This document shows, piece by piece, positions 17,932 through 26,697 of a DNA stretch of 53,604 bases; positions within the stretch are counted from its first letter, which is position 1, and every line of letters starts with the position of its first letter. A model generated the notes under the pieces. The model was not told the origin of the DNA and searched no databases. It saw only the letters and a list, made by a program, of their open reading frames with translations. The DNA lies in NCBI GenBank assembly GCA_036265385.1, contig DATAPD010000004.1, positions 1 through 53,604 of the forward strand, given 5' to 3'. Both the position numbers and the translations under genes were made by a program. The DNA comes from DATAPD01 sp036265385 (GTDB taxonomy: Bacteria; Acidobacteriota; Terriglobia; Terriglobales; Acidobacteriaceae).

Positions 17932-19365
17932 CTAATTCACTGGCACCTTCTCCAGCCACTCCGCAATTTTGACGTTCCAGCCTAGCTCCTTCGTCATCGT
18001 GTCACGAAATTGCGCCGACGCGGGAGGCTCTGCGTGAACAAGATACGCAACTTGCGGTTTTTGTGGAAACGTACGGAGCCATTGCAAGAGCTCGGGGGGG
18101 TCCGCGTGATCGCTGAATTGTTCGAACGCCGCGATCTGGGCGCGGATTGGAATCATCTCGCCGAAGATCTTCACTTCCTTTGCGCCGCTCTTGATTGTGG
18201 CCCCGCGAGTACCGGGTGCCTGGAATCCAATAAATAAAACGGTGTTCTTCGGGTCGGGAAGACGCTGTGCCAGATGGTGCTGGATGCGCCCGCCCGTAAC
18301 CATGCCGCTTGATGACACGATGATCACCGGATAGCGAATGTCATTGATCTTTTTCGACTCGGCCGCCGTGGAGGCAAAGTTGAATCCGTCCCACTCGAGG
18401 GGCGACCCGTACTTGTTGATCAAGGCTCGCGCCGATTCTGTGTACTCGGACTCGTATTTTAGATAGATCTTTACGGCTTGGATCGCCATCGGTGAATCGC
18501 AGAACACCGGGACTTTCGGAATCTGGCCCGACTCCATCATTTCTTTGAGCAAGAAGACGAACTTCTGCGTTCGCTCTACCGCGAATGCGGGAACGACTAC
18601 ACTCCCGCCGCGCTTCACTGTCTGCGTGATGAGTTGTGCCAATTGAGGGCGAGGATCGTCTTCAGGATGCACGCGGTTCCCATACGTGGCCTCCATCACC
18701 ACAACATCCGCGACTTCCCCTTCTTTCGGCCCGCTGTGGATGACTTTGCCCGGCGCGATCTCTTGATCACGGACTCGACCGATATCTCCTGAAAAAAGTA
18801 ACTGCCGCGATTTTCCATCGGTGCTAAGTGTTACCTCAGCCATGCACGATCCCAGGATGTGTCCTGCATTCACGAAGCGAAACGACAGTTCCGGACTGAG
18901 TTGAGTGACTTCTCCAACACGCACCGCTCGAAAGTACTTCAGACATTCCTGAGCTTCGTCAAAGGTGTAGAGCGGCAAAGCAGGATCGTGTTTCGATGCC
19001 TTCCTTTTATTGTAGAACTCCGCGTCTTCTTCCTGGAGGTGCCCGGAATCAGGAAGGATGATGCCGCAAAGATCGATGGTTGGAGCCGTCGCATAAATCG
19101 CCCCTCGAAATCCTTCCTTGACCAATCTCGGAATCCAACCGCAATGATCGAGGTGAGCGTGCGTCAGGATAACGGCATCAATCTCTCGCGCCGGCACAGG
19201 CGTGTCCTGCCAATTGCGCTCGCGCCACTCTTTCTGGCCCTGAAACATCCCGCAATCGACCAAAACCTGGATTCCCTGCTTCCCGCTGCTATCAAAAGTC
19301 GAGTTGATGAGATGTTTTGAGCCAGTGACAGTCCCTGCTGCGCCGAGAAATTGTATGTAGGGCAA
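17932..19365 (-). CDS. Metallo-beta-lactamase/beta-CASP RNA nuclease (CPSF73/YsgB type)
   Basis: About 477 residues. The MBL zinc motif is HAHLDH (69-74), followed by the beta-CASP insert and the conserved SSSGMVTGGR and GFQAPGTRG segments. The family processes RNA as an endo- or 5'-exonuclease in the cytoplasm. The start is the TTG at 19365, because AGGAGG sits four bases before it (ACAGGAGGACGT) and gives the usual xPYIQFLGAAGTVTGS N-terminus. Longer ATG starts at 19383 and 19425 would include the ribosome-binding site in the coding sequence. The gene upstream ends 60 bases away. Confidence 0.9.
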   Translation of the reverse strand: MPYIQFLGAAGTVTGSKHLINSTFDSSGKQGIQVLVDCGMFQGQKEWRERNWQDTPVPAREIDAVILTHAHLDHCGWIPRLVKEGFRGAIYATAPTIDLCGIILPDSGHLQEEDAEFYNKRKASKHDPALPLYTFDEAQECLKYFRAVRVGEVTQLSPELSFRFVNAGHILGSCMAEVTLSTDGKSRQLLFSGDIGRVRDQEIAPGKVIHSGPKEGEVADVVVMEATYGNRVHPEDDPRPQLAQLITQTVKRGGSVVVPAFAVERTQKFVFLLKEMMESGQIPKVPVFCDSPMAIQAVKIYLKYESEYTESARALINKYGSPLEWDGFNFASTAAESKKINDIRYPVIIVSSSGMVTGGRIQHHLAQRLPDPKNTVLFIGFQAPGTRGATIKSGAKEVKIFGEMIPIRAQIAAFEQFSDHADPPELLQWLRTFPQKPQVAYLVHAEPPASAQFRDTMTKELGWNVKIAEWLEKVPVN

Positions 19366-19425
19366 ACGTCCTCCTGTTTGCATTTTCTTTTTGGAGCAGC
19401 CTACTTTCAGCTGTCCACCACTCAC

Positions 19426-21123
19426 CTACTGCGGAGTGATTGTATAGGTATTGTTGGTGAGGTCGCTTTCCGGCACGCTGCCATCATTCACGACAATCTG
19501 TTGAGGGCTGCCGGAAACTTCGACTCTCGTTGTGCTCTTGCTCTTTGCTCTGACTTCCAACCTCTGCCCGATTTCGCCACCCTCAAAATTCACCGCAATC
19601 GGAACTTCCGCCCCCGCTGTGCCTGTGTTCTCCACCGTAATTGTCAGCAGATAGGTACCCTTTTCAGTCTTTCGCGAAAATGCAGCCGACACTCGAAAAT
19701 CCGGCAGTCCTCTATCCTGATAGACCCAATTGTCGAAGAACCAGGTCAGATCACGTTTCGACTCTGCGCTTACCAAGCTTTCGATGTACTTCGCATCCAC
19801 ATCTTGCTTAGCGTCATACCGACGCAGCACGTGCTTGAGTGCGGGATCGCCGATCATGTCGCGCAACATCCACCACACGTACATCGCCTTGCTTCGATAA
19901 AAGATTTCATCCAGAGTGGAAGTTAGTGGTTGTTTTTCGGTTGTCTTTGCAGGATCAGCAACCGCTTCGGCATCTACGAACGCTGCCCGATGCAGGCCCA
20001 TGTAATCAAGTGCTGCTTTTCGTCCTGCTAACTGCTCCCGCTCCAGAGCTTGCATGAAGTGCGGGACTCCTTCATTGATCCAAGGCCGCTGCGAAAAGAA
20101 TGCAGTGTGTGTAATTCCATGTGCGAGCGTCAGGCGCGCCAAGCCGCGATCCACAATCGCAAATGGCATCAGCATCAGATTGCCGGCCTCGAATGGGGCA
20201 GCGCCAGGATCGGGAACCTCAAGCACTCGAATTTTGCTTTTGGGAGAACCAATCCATTCTTCAATGAGCGGAGACACCAACAAAGCGGATGATGCATATC
20301 TCTCCGCTGCTTCGCTGTGATTGGAAAGGAAGAGAAAGTCTCCCACGTCATTGGACAAGCTTTCGTATTGGCCCACGGCAAAAGCGGGCACTGTAATTCC
20401 AAGCGGAACATAGTCGCACTGAACTGAGGCCGCCTCGGCGCGAGCATCGTCCTTGTTGCTCGGGTGCATGCCATTGCACATTACTGTCGTCGACGATGCT
20501 TCTCCGTCGATGTGCAAAGTCGCTTTCATTTCCGCATCTGCTTCGCGGGCTTTCCATCTTGCTACGGCCGCAAACACGCTGTTCCCCTGCAACAAACTTG
20601 CCGCCTCGAGTGCCACTGGATACCACGCCACTTGCCCAATCCCCCGCACGCCGCTGAATGTGGAGCTGATCTGGTCCCAGTCTGAGTTTTTGGCAGCCAC
20701 CTCTGGCGTTCCAATTCGTTTCAGCCTCGTCGCATTGAGCGGAATCACTCCCTCATACCCGATTTCCAGTTCGATACTCTCTTTCGGCTTCAGTTCACTG
20801 GGCAACGTAATCACTGCTTCCGAAAGTTCGCCCGTATGATCGATATCCGAGGTATAGGGTTGGCTGACGAATTGGAGCGGCTCATCGGCTGCGCGAATTG
20901 ACCGCCAGTCGAGGGTAGAAGAAATTTGAAGAACCGCTATTTTCTGGGGCGTCGCTGAATCGTTGCGCAGAGTAATCTGACCGCGAACGCCCAGGCGCTG
21001 CTGCTCCGGGTCGATACGTACATCCAGCCGATATTTTGTAAACGTGAACGCTTCGCGATTCAGACCGAACGCAGTCGAGGCCAGCAAAAAAACGCAACTC
21101 AGGATCGATATACAAAACCGCAT
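19426..21123 (-). CDS. Secreted M1-peptidase-like protein with degenerate zinc motif
   Basis: About 566 residues from the ATG at 21123, with a signal peptide (core ISILSCVFLLAST, cleavage near AFG-LN). The fold looks like an M1/gluzincin peptidase: N-terminal beta domain, then LTLAHGITH (331-339) and WINEGVPHFMQ (348-358). The zinc motif HExxH is HGITH here (His335, Gly336, His339), so the catalytic glutamate is absent. The spacing to Glu351 is also shorter than in M1 enzymes. The C-terminal part carries a strand-rich domain. It is probably a pseudo-enzyme or binding protein. It is upstream of the beta-CASP gene on the same strand. Confidence 0.8.
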   Translation of the reverse strand: MRFCISILSCVFLLASTAFGLNREAFTFTKYRLDVRIDPEQQRLGVRGQITLRNDSATPQKIAVLQISSTLDWRSIRAADEPLQFVSQPYTSDIDHTGELSEAVITLPSELKPKESIELEIGYEGVIPLNATRLKRIGTPEVAAKNSDWDQISSTFSGVRGIGQVAWYPVALEAASLLQGNSVFAAVARWKAREADAEMKATLHIDGEASSTTVMCNGMHPSNKDDARAEAASVQCDYVPLGITVPAFAVGQYESLSNDVGDFLFLSNHSEAAERYASSALLVSPLIEEWIGSPKSKIRVLEVPDPGAAPFEAGNLMLMPFAIVDRGLARLTLAHGITHTAFFSQRPWINEGVPHFMQALEREQLAGRKAALDYMGLHRAAFVDAEAVADPAKTTEKQPLTSTLDEIFYRSKAMYVWWMLRDMIGDPALKHVLRRYDAKQDVDAKYIESLVSAESKRDLTWFFDNWVYQDRGLPDFRVSAAFSRKTEKGTYLLTITVENTGTAGAEVPIAVNFEGGEIGQRLEVRAKSKSTTRVEVSGSPQQIVVNDGSVPESDLTNNTYTITPQ

Positions 21124-21197
21124 GGAGTTTCGTGAACTACGAAATGAGATGCAGCGAAACGACGGGGACGCACTAAACACGTCGTTTACAAATGGCG

Positions 21198-21932
21198 CTA
21201 TCGCGATGCTCCTCTCTGCCTGACAACTTCATAAAGCACCACGCCAGCCGCCACTGAGACATTCAAGGAAGGCACTTTCCCCAACATCGGAATGGAAACA
21301 AGGAAGTCGCATTTTTTGGCCACCAGATCATGCAATCCCTTGCCTTCTGCACCCAAAACAATCGCACAATCCATCTTGTAATCGATGGAGTCATAGTTCT
21401 GTTTTCCACGTTCATCGAGGCCGACAGTCCAGATATTCCGATCTTTCAATTCTTCCAAACTTCGGGCGATGTTCGTAACCTTCGCGATTGGAAGGTGTTC
21501 ACTCGCACCTGCCGAGACCTTTGTGACGGTTCCTGTCACTCCAGCCGCCCGGCGTTCCGGAATCAACACGCCATCGGCTCCAGCCGCGTCCGCTGTTCGC
21601 AAAATTGCGCCGAGATTGTGCGGATCCTCCACTCCGTCGAGCACAACGATGAGAGAGTGTTCCCCTCTTTTCGCGCGCACGACATCATCCAGATCGCTGT
21701 ACTGCTTCGATGACGTCACAGCCACGACGCCCTGGTGGGCTCCGGTTCCAGCCATCTCATCTAGCTCGATGCGAGGAATGAACCGCACCGGCACACCGAT
21801 TTTGCGGCAGTCATCAATGACGCGCTTCAAGCGGATGTCGTTTCGCTCCTTCGCCACGCCGACCCAGGCGAACGCTCGCCCACGAGCCTTTAAAGACTCG
21901 CTCACGGCATTGATGCCGTAAATGTAATGCAT
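21198..21932 (-). CDS. rlmB: 23S rRNA (guanosine-2'-O-)-methyltransferase, RlmB/TrmH family
   Basis: A 244-residue SPOUT methyltransferase. The N-terminal substrate-binding part starts MHYIYGINAVSESLKA. The three knot motifs follow: DPHNLGAILRTADAAGADGV, IVLGAEGKGL and IPMLGKVPSLNVSVAAGV. The family 2'-O-methylates 23S rRNA Gm2251 using S-adenosylmethionine, though substrate assignment within TrmH proteins is not certain. The ATG at 21932 is chosen because upstream in-frame sequence is Arg/Ser-rich and non-homologous in appearance. It precedes the M1-like gene on the same strand. Confidence 0.9.
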   Translation of the reverse strand: MHYIYGINAVSESLKARGRAFAWVGVAKERNDIRLKRVIDDCRKIGVPVRFIPRIELDEMAGTGAHQGVVAVTSSKQYSDLDDVVRAKRGEHSLIVVLDGVEDPHNLGAILRTADAAGADGVLIPERRAAGVTGTVTKVSAGASEHLPIAKVTNIARSLEELKDRNIWTVGLDERGKQNYDSIDYKMDCAIVLGAEGKGLHDLVAKKCDFLVSIPMLGKVPSLNVSVAAGVVLYEVVRQRGASR

Positions 21933-22018
21933 GTATTCAGTGTAACTTGCGCGAGAGGAATGCGCCTCGGCCGTATGGGGAGGGCTACTGCAGACCGAGA
22001 CTGATCGAGTACAGGTGC

Positions 22019-22055
22019 AAAAATGGGCGGGCCGCCCGGAGAGTGTGACCCGCCC
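22019..22055 (-). terminator. Candidate terminator after the PAP2 gene
   Basis: On the - strand the arms GGGCGGG/CCCGCCC are followed by ATTTTTG. It lies 77 bases after the PAP2 stop and before rlmB on the same strand. Confidence 0.5.
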
Positions 22056-22131
22056 CTTCGGCGAACAGGAAGCCCCACTTCGTACCCGACTTCCTCTGCG
22101 CCGGACAACTGATTGCTTCGGTAGACCTACG

Positions 22132-22998
22132 TTACGAAAACTCGCCGACGCCGTTGTCATCCTCTCGCAAAGAAGTTGTCACAATCCGGAGACACGACAC
22201 AGCGGCGAGTCCGACGACCAAACCGCCCACAACATCCGAAACGTAGTGGTACCGGTCGTAGACCGCGCCCACGCAAAGCAGCGCGACTAATGGAGTAAGT
22301 GCTGCACCGAGCACCTGACGGTATTTCCACGCGAAATACAGCGCTACCACCGCTCCCGCCACGTGCGCACTTGGAAATGCGTTCCCATGAACTCCGGCGT
22401 TCGACTGGATCAACCGCACTGCCCAGTGAAATGGTCCTCCTCCGGGGATAGGTGGTTGCTGCATTTCAGCTAAGGTGTGCGCGGGTCCCTCTGTCGGAAA
22501 CAGGATGAAAATCGCGTAACAGATGACGTAAGCGAGCGTCGTCGTATCCATCACCTCGCGAAACCGTAACCGTTCGCGCGCGGCATAAAACACCCCGCCC
22601 ACAATCATCAACAACACGAAATAGGAAAAATAGCCAACCTCCACAATCTCCGTGATCCACCAGGCGCTATGTTTTGCGAGCCATACCGTTGGTGGCACTG
22701 CGAAAAATCGTCCTTCGAGTGCCAGTAGATATTGATCTTGCCAGCTGTCTCGCAGAACAAACGACAGCCTCGAGACTTCTTCGAAACAAACGATGAACAT
22801 GCCCATCGGATACCAATCGTGCAGAAACTGCCACACGCGTGACCGCTTCCTTGCGGCCACAATTCCGCCGATCACAGCCAGGCAAAGAAGATTCACAACG
22901 ATAAGCACTGACCAGTTCCACACACGGTGAGTCGCCGCGCTGATCAAAATACTGGCGAGCATGAAAAACATCATCAGCGTGAGGTCGGTGAAGTTCAT
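22132..22998 (-). CDS. PAP2-family membrane phosphatase
   Basis: About 288 residues with six or so membrane segments. The PAP2 signatures are visible in the C-terminal half: NAFPSAHVAGA (motif 2, with PSAH in place of PSGH) and YDRYHYVSDVVGG (motif 3 with the catalytic His and Asp). The first motif is not clear. Members dephosphorylate lipids such as undecaprenyl pyrophosphate or act as inositol-phosphotransferases. The ATG at 22998 starts a hydrophobic MNFTDLTLMMFFML-type sequence; upstream in-frame residues look non-coding. It is divergent from the thiolase gene. Confidence 0.82.
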   Translation of the reverse strand: MNFTDLTLMMFFMLASILISAATHRVWNWSVLIVVNLLCLAVIGGIVAARKRSRVWQFLHDWYPMGMFIVCFEEVSRLSFVLRDSWQDQYLLALEGRFFAVPPTVWLAKHSAWWITEIVEVGYFSYFVLLMIVGGVFYAARERLRFREVMDTTTLAYVICYAIFILFPTEGPAHTLAEMQQPPIPGGGPFHWAVRLIQSNAGVHGNAFPSAHVAGAVVALYFAWKYRQVLGAALTPLVALLCVGAVYDRYHYVSDVVGGLVVGLAAVSCLRIVTTSLREDDNGVGEFS

Positions 22999-23071
22999 CG
23001 ATTTGCATTGTAGCCGTGAGCGTGACGCTCCTCGTCTATTCCAAGTACACTGAAGAATTTGGAGGTGGCCG

Positions 23072-24253
23072 TTGTCCGACGTATATATCCTCTCGGCAGT
23101 GCGAACGCCGATCGGCAAATTCGGCGGATCGCTTTCTTCCCTCACTGCTGCCGACATGGGCGTGGTCGCCGCTAAAGCTGCGCTTGATCGTGCCGGAGTC
23201 TCGCCGCAGGCTGTCGAGGAAACGATTTTCGGCAATGCTCGCCAGGCCGGCGGTGGACCGAACGTCGCGCGTCAGATTTCAGTCCGCAGCGGAGTTCCCC
23301 AGGAAGTTCCTGCATACACGGTGAATAAGGCGTGCGCTTCGGGAATGAAATCCATTGCTCTCGGTCATCACGAGATCGCGACCGGCAACCTGGAATGTGT
23401 TCTCACCGGTGGCACTGAATCCATGTCCCGGCTGCCGTATTACCTGGATGGTGCGCGCTGGGGTTACCGCATGGGCCACCAGGAACTTGTCGACGGCATG
23501 TACCGGGACGGTTTCTTCTGTCCGCTGGCAAAGATGGTGATGGGAGAAACTGCCGAGGTTCTGGCCGAGCAATACAAGATCACACGAGAAGAGCAGGACC
23601 AATTCGCGCTCACCTCGCAACAGCGTGCCGCAGCTGCGGTTGCCGCTGGGCGTTTCGACTCTGAACTTGTCCCGGTTACCGTTGAATCGCGGAAAGGCTC
23701 AACCGTGTTCGCAAAAGACGAGCACCTTTTCCTGGAAGCGACACTGGAGAAGATGGCCAAATTGCAGCCGGTTTTTTCGAAGACAGGCACAATCACAGCC
23801 GGCAATTCTTCGGGCATCACGGACGGAGCGGCGGCATTGGTTCTTGCCAGCGAAAACTTCATAACGCGAAACAAACTGAAGCCTCTTGCCAGGATCATCG
23901 CCATCACGTCTGCCGGGGTGGATCCTCGCGTCATGGGAATCGGCCCAGTTCCGGCCATCCGAAAACTTGAAGGTAAACACAAGATCGCGCTGAAGGATTT
24001 CGATCTTGTCGAACTCAACGAAGCCTTCGCCGCCCAGGTGCTCGCTTGCGACCGCGAACTGCATTTCGACCGCGACCGTTTGAATGTGAACGGAGGCGCC
24101 ATCGCACTTGGCCATCCTATCGGTTGCACCGGCGCGCGCATCACCGTGACTCTTCTACACGAATTAATGAAACGCAAAGCAAAGCGCGGTCTTGCAACCC
24201 TGTGTGTCAGCGGCGGCATGGGTATGGCTCTAGCGATCGAAAATGTCTCCTGA
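23072..24253 (+). CDS. Acetyl-CoA C-acetyltransferase (thiolase II)
   Basis: A 393-residue thiolase. The nucleophile is Cys88 in NKACASGMKS, the general-base His348 is in GHPIGCTGAR, and the second Cys378 is in TLCVSGGMG. It condenses two acetyl-CoA or splits acetoacetyl-CoA/3-ketoacyl-CoA. Length and motifs favour the biosynthetic acetoacetyl-CoA type. TTG is the start, with GGAGGTGG five bases before it. The stop overlaps the start of the following GNAT gene by 11 bases, so the two are translationally coupled. Confidence 0.93.
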   Translation: MSDVYILSAVRTPIGKFGGSLSSLTAADMGVVAAKAALDRAGVSPQAVEETIFGNARQAGGGPNVARQISVRSGVPQEVPAYTVNKACASGMKSIALGHHEIATGNLECVLTGGTESMSRLPYYLDGARWGYRMGHQELVDGMYRDGFFCPLAKMVMGETAEVLAEQYKITREEQDQFALTSQQRAAAAVAAGRFDSELVPVTVESRKGSTVFAKDEHLFLEATLEKMAKLQPVFSKTGTITAGNSSGITDGAAALVLASENFITRNKLKPLARIIAITSAGVDPRVMGIGPVPAIRKLEGKHKIALKDFDLVELNEAFAAQVLACDRELHFDRDRLNVNGGAIALGHPIGCTGARITVTLLHELMKRKAKRGLATLCVSGGMGMALAIENVS

Positions 24254-24704
24254 ACTCGGACCTGAGTTTCGGCTCGCCGTCCCCGCGGACGCTGTCACCT
24301 TGATTCCCTTCATGCGTGAATACTATGAATATGATGGCCACGCTTGGCATGAAGATCATGCCCGCGAGGCCCTTCTCGGCCTGCTCAACGATCCTCAATA
24401 CGGTTTTGCGTGGCTGATCCTCGACGCGAATACCCCCGTCGGCTATGTCGTTCTGACATTCGGATATAGTCTGGAATTTCTCGGGCGCGCCTTCATCGAT
24501 GAACTTTTCCTGCTTCCCGCTTACAGAGGACGCGGTTGGGGCACGAAAACATTGGAGTTTCTGGAAGGGCAAGCGCGTGCAAATCAAGTGCGTGCGATAC
24601 ATTTGGAAGTTGTGCGCGGAAACGAAGCAGCTGGCGCGCTCTATCGCAAGTGTAGCTACATCGATCACGACCACCGCTTGATGACCAAGCGATTGCCGCG
24701 CTGA
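24243..24704 (+). CDS. GNAT-family N-acetyltransferase
   Basis: A 153-residue GNAT. The acetyl-CoA-binding motif A lies in LFLLPAYRGRGWGTKTLEFLE (R/Q-x-x-G-x-G/A form), and the C-terminal part has LEVVRGNEAAGALYRK. The substrate is not predictable. The ATG is inside the last codons of the thiolase, in another frame, which points to translational coupling and perhaps to acetyl-CoA use in the same pathway; this link is only inference. Confidence 0.85.
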   Translation: MSPELGPEFRLAVPADAVTLIPFMREYYEYDGHAWHEDHAREALLGLLNDPQYGFAWLILDANTPVGYVVLTFGYSLEFLGRAFIDELFLLPAYRGRGWGTKTLEFLEGQARANQVRAIHLEVVRGNEAAGALYRKCSYIDHDHRLMTKRLPR

Positions 24705-24745
24705 CAGCAAAATGTTCGATATACTTTTCACGATCTGAAATCGGT

Positions 24746-25525
24746 ATGCCCCTCTCTGCACTCATCGTCGACGATGAACAGCTAGCGCGCGACGAACTCG
24801 CCTATCTGTTGAAAGGCGTGGACGATGTCAACGTGGTGGCCCAAGGAAAAAACGGACTCGAAGCAGTCAACCTGATCCGCGAGCACAACCCGGACCTGGT
24901 GTTTCTCGACGTTCAGATGCCCGGACTTGATGGCTTCGGCGTCATCAAAAAGTTGCTCGATCGCAAGGTCCCTCTTCCAAAAATTGTGTTCTCTACCGCC
25001 TTCGATCAGTATGCAGTCAAGGCGTTTGAAGTGAACGCAGTCGACTATTTGCTCAAGCCCTTCGACAAGAAACGTGTCGCGCAGTCTGTCCAAAAAGCCC
25101 GGGCAAAGATGGAACCTACCGTCCATTCTTCCGAACGTTTGGAAACGCTGGTCCGGATGCTTGAACAACAGAAACCGCAGAGCGCAAAAGTTCTTATAAA
25201 AGCTGCGGGACGATTATTTCTTGTCGACCAGAAGGACATTTGCTTCGCTTCCATTGAAGATGGCGTGATCTCCGTGTTCACCGCAGGTGCGAACGGCATC
25301 GAAGGGCAATCCAACTGCCGCACACTTGAAGAGCTTTTCGAAAGCCTCGATGAAGGTATGTTTTGGCGCGCTCACCGCTCCTACCTCGTAAACATCAACC
25401 ACATTCGCGAAGTAGTGCCATGGTTCAAGAGCTCGTACCAGCTCCGCATGGGTGATAAAAAGCAGAGCGAAGTTCCCGTCAGCCGAGCCCAGACAAAGCG
25501 CCTGCGCGAACTCTTCGGACTGTAA
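24746..25525 (+). CDS. LytTR-family response regulator
   Basis: A 259-residue response regulator. The receiver domain (1-120) has the acidic pair DDE (9-11), phospho-acceptor Asp55 in VFLDVQMPG and the K in LLKPFDKK. The C-terminal LytTR DNA-binding domain (about 155-258) includes FWRAHRSYLVNINHIREV, the family signature. It resembles AlgR/LytR regulators of surface or metabolic functions. No histidine kinase is adjacent, so it is an orphan here. A hairpin lies downstream. Confidence 0.93.
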   Translation: MPLSALIVDDEQLARDELAYLLKGVDDVNVVAQGKNGLEAVNLIREHNPDLVFLDVQMPGLDGFGVIKKLLDRKVPLPKIVFSTAFDQYAVKAFEVNAVDYLLKPFDKKRVAQSVQKARAKMEPTVHSSERLETLVRMLEQQKPQSAKVLIKAAGRLFLVDQKDICFASIEDGVISVFTAGANGIEGQSNCRTLEELFESLDEGMFWRAHRSYLVNINHIREVVPWFKSSYQLRMGDKKQSEVPVSRAQTKRLRELFGL

Positions 25526-25580
25526 ATGCGGGACTAGATCAGGAGCACTTTCCATAAGGATCCGGCAAAACCTTGCAGCC

Positions 25581-25611
25581 AAAAAAAAGGCGACCGGAAT
25601 CCCGATCGCCT
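25581..25611 (-). terminator. Rho-independent terminator after the Crp/Fnr operon
   Basis: On the - strand the arms AGGCGATCGG/CCGGTCGCCT (one T-G wobble) with loop GATT are followed by eight T. It lies 26 bases after the stop of the Crp/Fnr gene, and the hairpin can also form downstream of the LytTR gene. Confidence 0.85.
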
Positions 25612-25636
25612 GACAAGGAGGACACTCCTCTGTCGT

Positions 25637-26344
25637 CTATGCGAGCAGAGCTTCAAGGGCTGGCCGGTTTCGAATGACCATCGTTGCGCCTTCCAGCCGG
25701 ATCAATTCTTTCTTCTTCAGATCGCTCAACAAGCGCGTAACGGTTTCGCGGGAGGTACCGATCATCTGTGCCATTTCTTCATGGGTGAACGCTGCCCGCA
25801 CCCGCACTTCCTTCCCATCCTGGCCCGCGCTCCAGGAGAGAATCAGTCTGGCGAGTTTCCCGGCTGACGATCGAGCCAGCACGATGTCCTGCACGTCACG
25901 AAAGGCCGCTTGGAATTCCACGCTCAATGCTCTCGCCGAGTGCAGGCCTGCTTCCCCGTTTCGCCGGAGAAACTCCAACAACACTTCTCGTTCAATAAAG
26001 TTCACCTGGCAAGGCCGAGCGGTCTCGGCAGTTAATTCACAAGGCGTACCCGAGAGAATCGCACTAAGTCCCAGCACTTCACCGGGTGCTGCAACTTTAA
26101 GTATCAAGACTCGGCCTTGCGCAGATGTAGTGGAGAGCTTCACGTGGCCCGAGCACAAAACGTAGACTCCTCGCGGCCGTTGTCCCTCCACGAAAAGCAG
26201 CGCACCCGAGGGGAAGATGCTGTGGTGTCCAAGCCTGTCGAATTGGGCCTGCAGGGCTGGGGAAAAATTGCAAAACCCCCGATCTTTGCGTAATGTGCAG
26301 CTCACGCAGTTGTCAATCATCTCCAGCCCATACGGCCCATTCAT
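25637..26344 (-). CDS. Crp/Fnr-family transcription regulator with N-terminal Cys cluster
   Basis: About 235 residues. A cyclic-nucleotide-binding-like domain (about 35-150) is followed by a C-terminal winged helix-turn-helix (THEEMAQMIGTSRETVTRLLSDLKKK). The N-terminus has cysteines in DNCVSCTLRKDRGFC, a spacing reminiscent of FNR-type proteins that bind a cluster, and further Cys lie in the sensor domain. Whether it carries a cluster cannot be told. Its start ATGA overlaps the TGA of the gene upstream, and a perfect Crp-like palindrome lies before that gene, so autoregulation is likely. The ATG at 26344 is used; an in-frame ATG at 26320 is possible. Confidence 0.9.
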   Translation of the reverse strand: MNGPYGLEMIDNCVSCTLRKDRGFCNFSPALQAQFDRLGHHSIFPSGALLFVEGQRPRGVYVLCSGHVKLSTTSAQGRVLILKVAAPGEVLGLSAILSGTPCELTAETARPCQVNFIEREVLLEFLRRNGEAGLHSARALSVEFQAAFRDVQDIVLARSSAGKLARLILSWSAGQDGKEVRVRAAFTHEEMAQMIGTSRETVTRLLSDLKKKELIRLEGATMVIRNRPALEALLA

Positions 26345-26697
26345 CCCAGGTCTCCTGATAGCGTTTCTGCCAAACTTCCCTTCCACATCGGACTTTCCAG
26401 CTCAATTGATTGCTGCGCGAGGCTCGGGGAGGCCAAGTTTTCGAACACCTCGTCGAACTCCACCATCTGCTTCAGGAGGTGAAACGCGGCTTGTTTTTCC
26501 TCTCCCCGGGATTCGCGGGCGGCAGTAACCAGTTCCCAGCCTGCCGCTGGATCGTGAGTCCCACGCCATGCCGCCAGGCACGCTAGCAAGAACTGCAAGT
26601 CCAACTTCACAGGCCTGCTCTCGGTTGGAACTGATTGGATCATCATCTGATCGCTTGGCTCGATGTCGATAGGCAGGGGAGGGCTGCCACGTAGCAA
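26341..26697 (-). CDS. Hypothetical protein translationally coupled to the Crp/Fnr gene
   Basis: About 118 residues starting at TTG 26697 with GGAG seven bases before; an ATG at 26646 is an alternative. No family recognised. It appears helical (QFLLACLAAWRGTHDPAAGWELV, then RGEEKQAAFHLLKQMVEF) with no signal peptide or membrane segment. Its TGA overlaps the ATG of the Crp/Fnr gene (ATGA), so the two are made together. It could be an accessory or modulator of the regulator; this is inference from position only. Confidence 0.6.
   Translation of the reverse strand: MLRGSPPLPIDIEPSDQMMIQSVPTESRPVKLDLQFLLACLAAWRGTHDPAAGWELVTAARESRGEEKQAAFHLLKQMVEFDEVFENLASPSLAQQSIELESPMWKGSLAETLSGDLG

Noticed and set aside
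21933..22131. tRNA-like or coding extension between rlmB and the PAP2 gene
   Set aside because: A GGAAG..CTTCC hairpin and a T-arm-like stretch are seen, but no acceptor stem or anticodon arm can be formed. The Arg/Ser-rich translation looks non-coding.
23464..24219. 251-codon - strand ORF opposite the thiolase
   Set aside because: Composition (Ser/Pro/Arg) is that of an antisense shadow; thiolase motifs are on the + strand.
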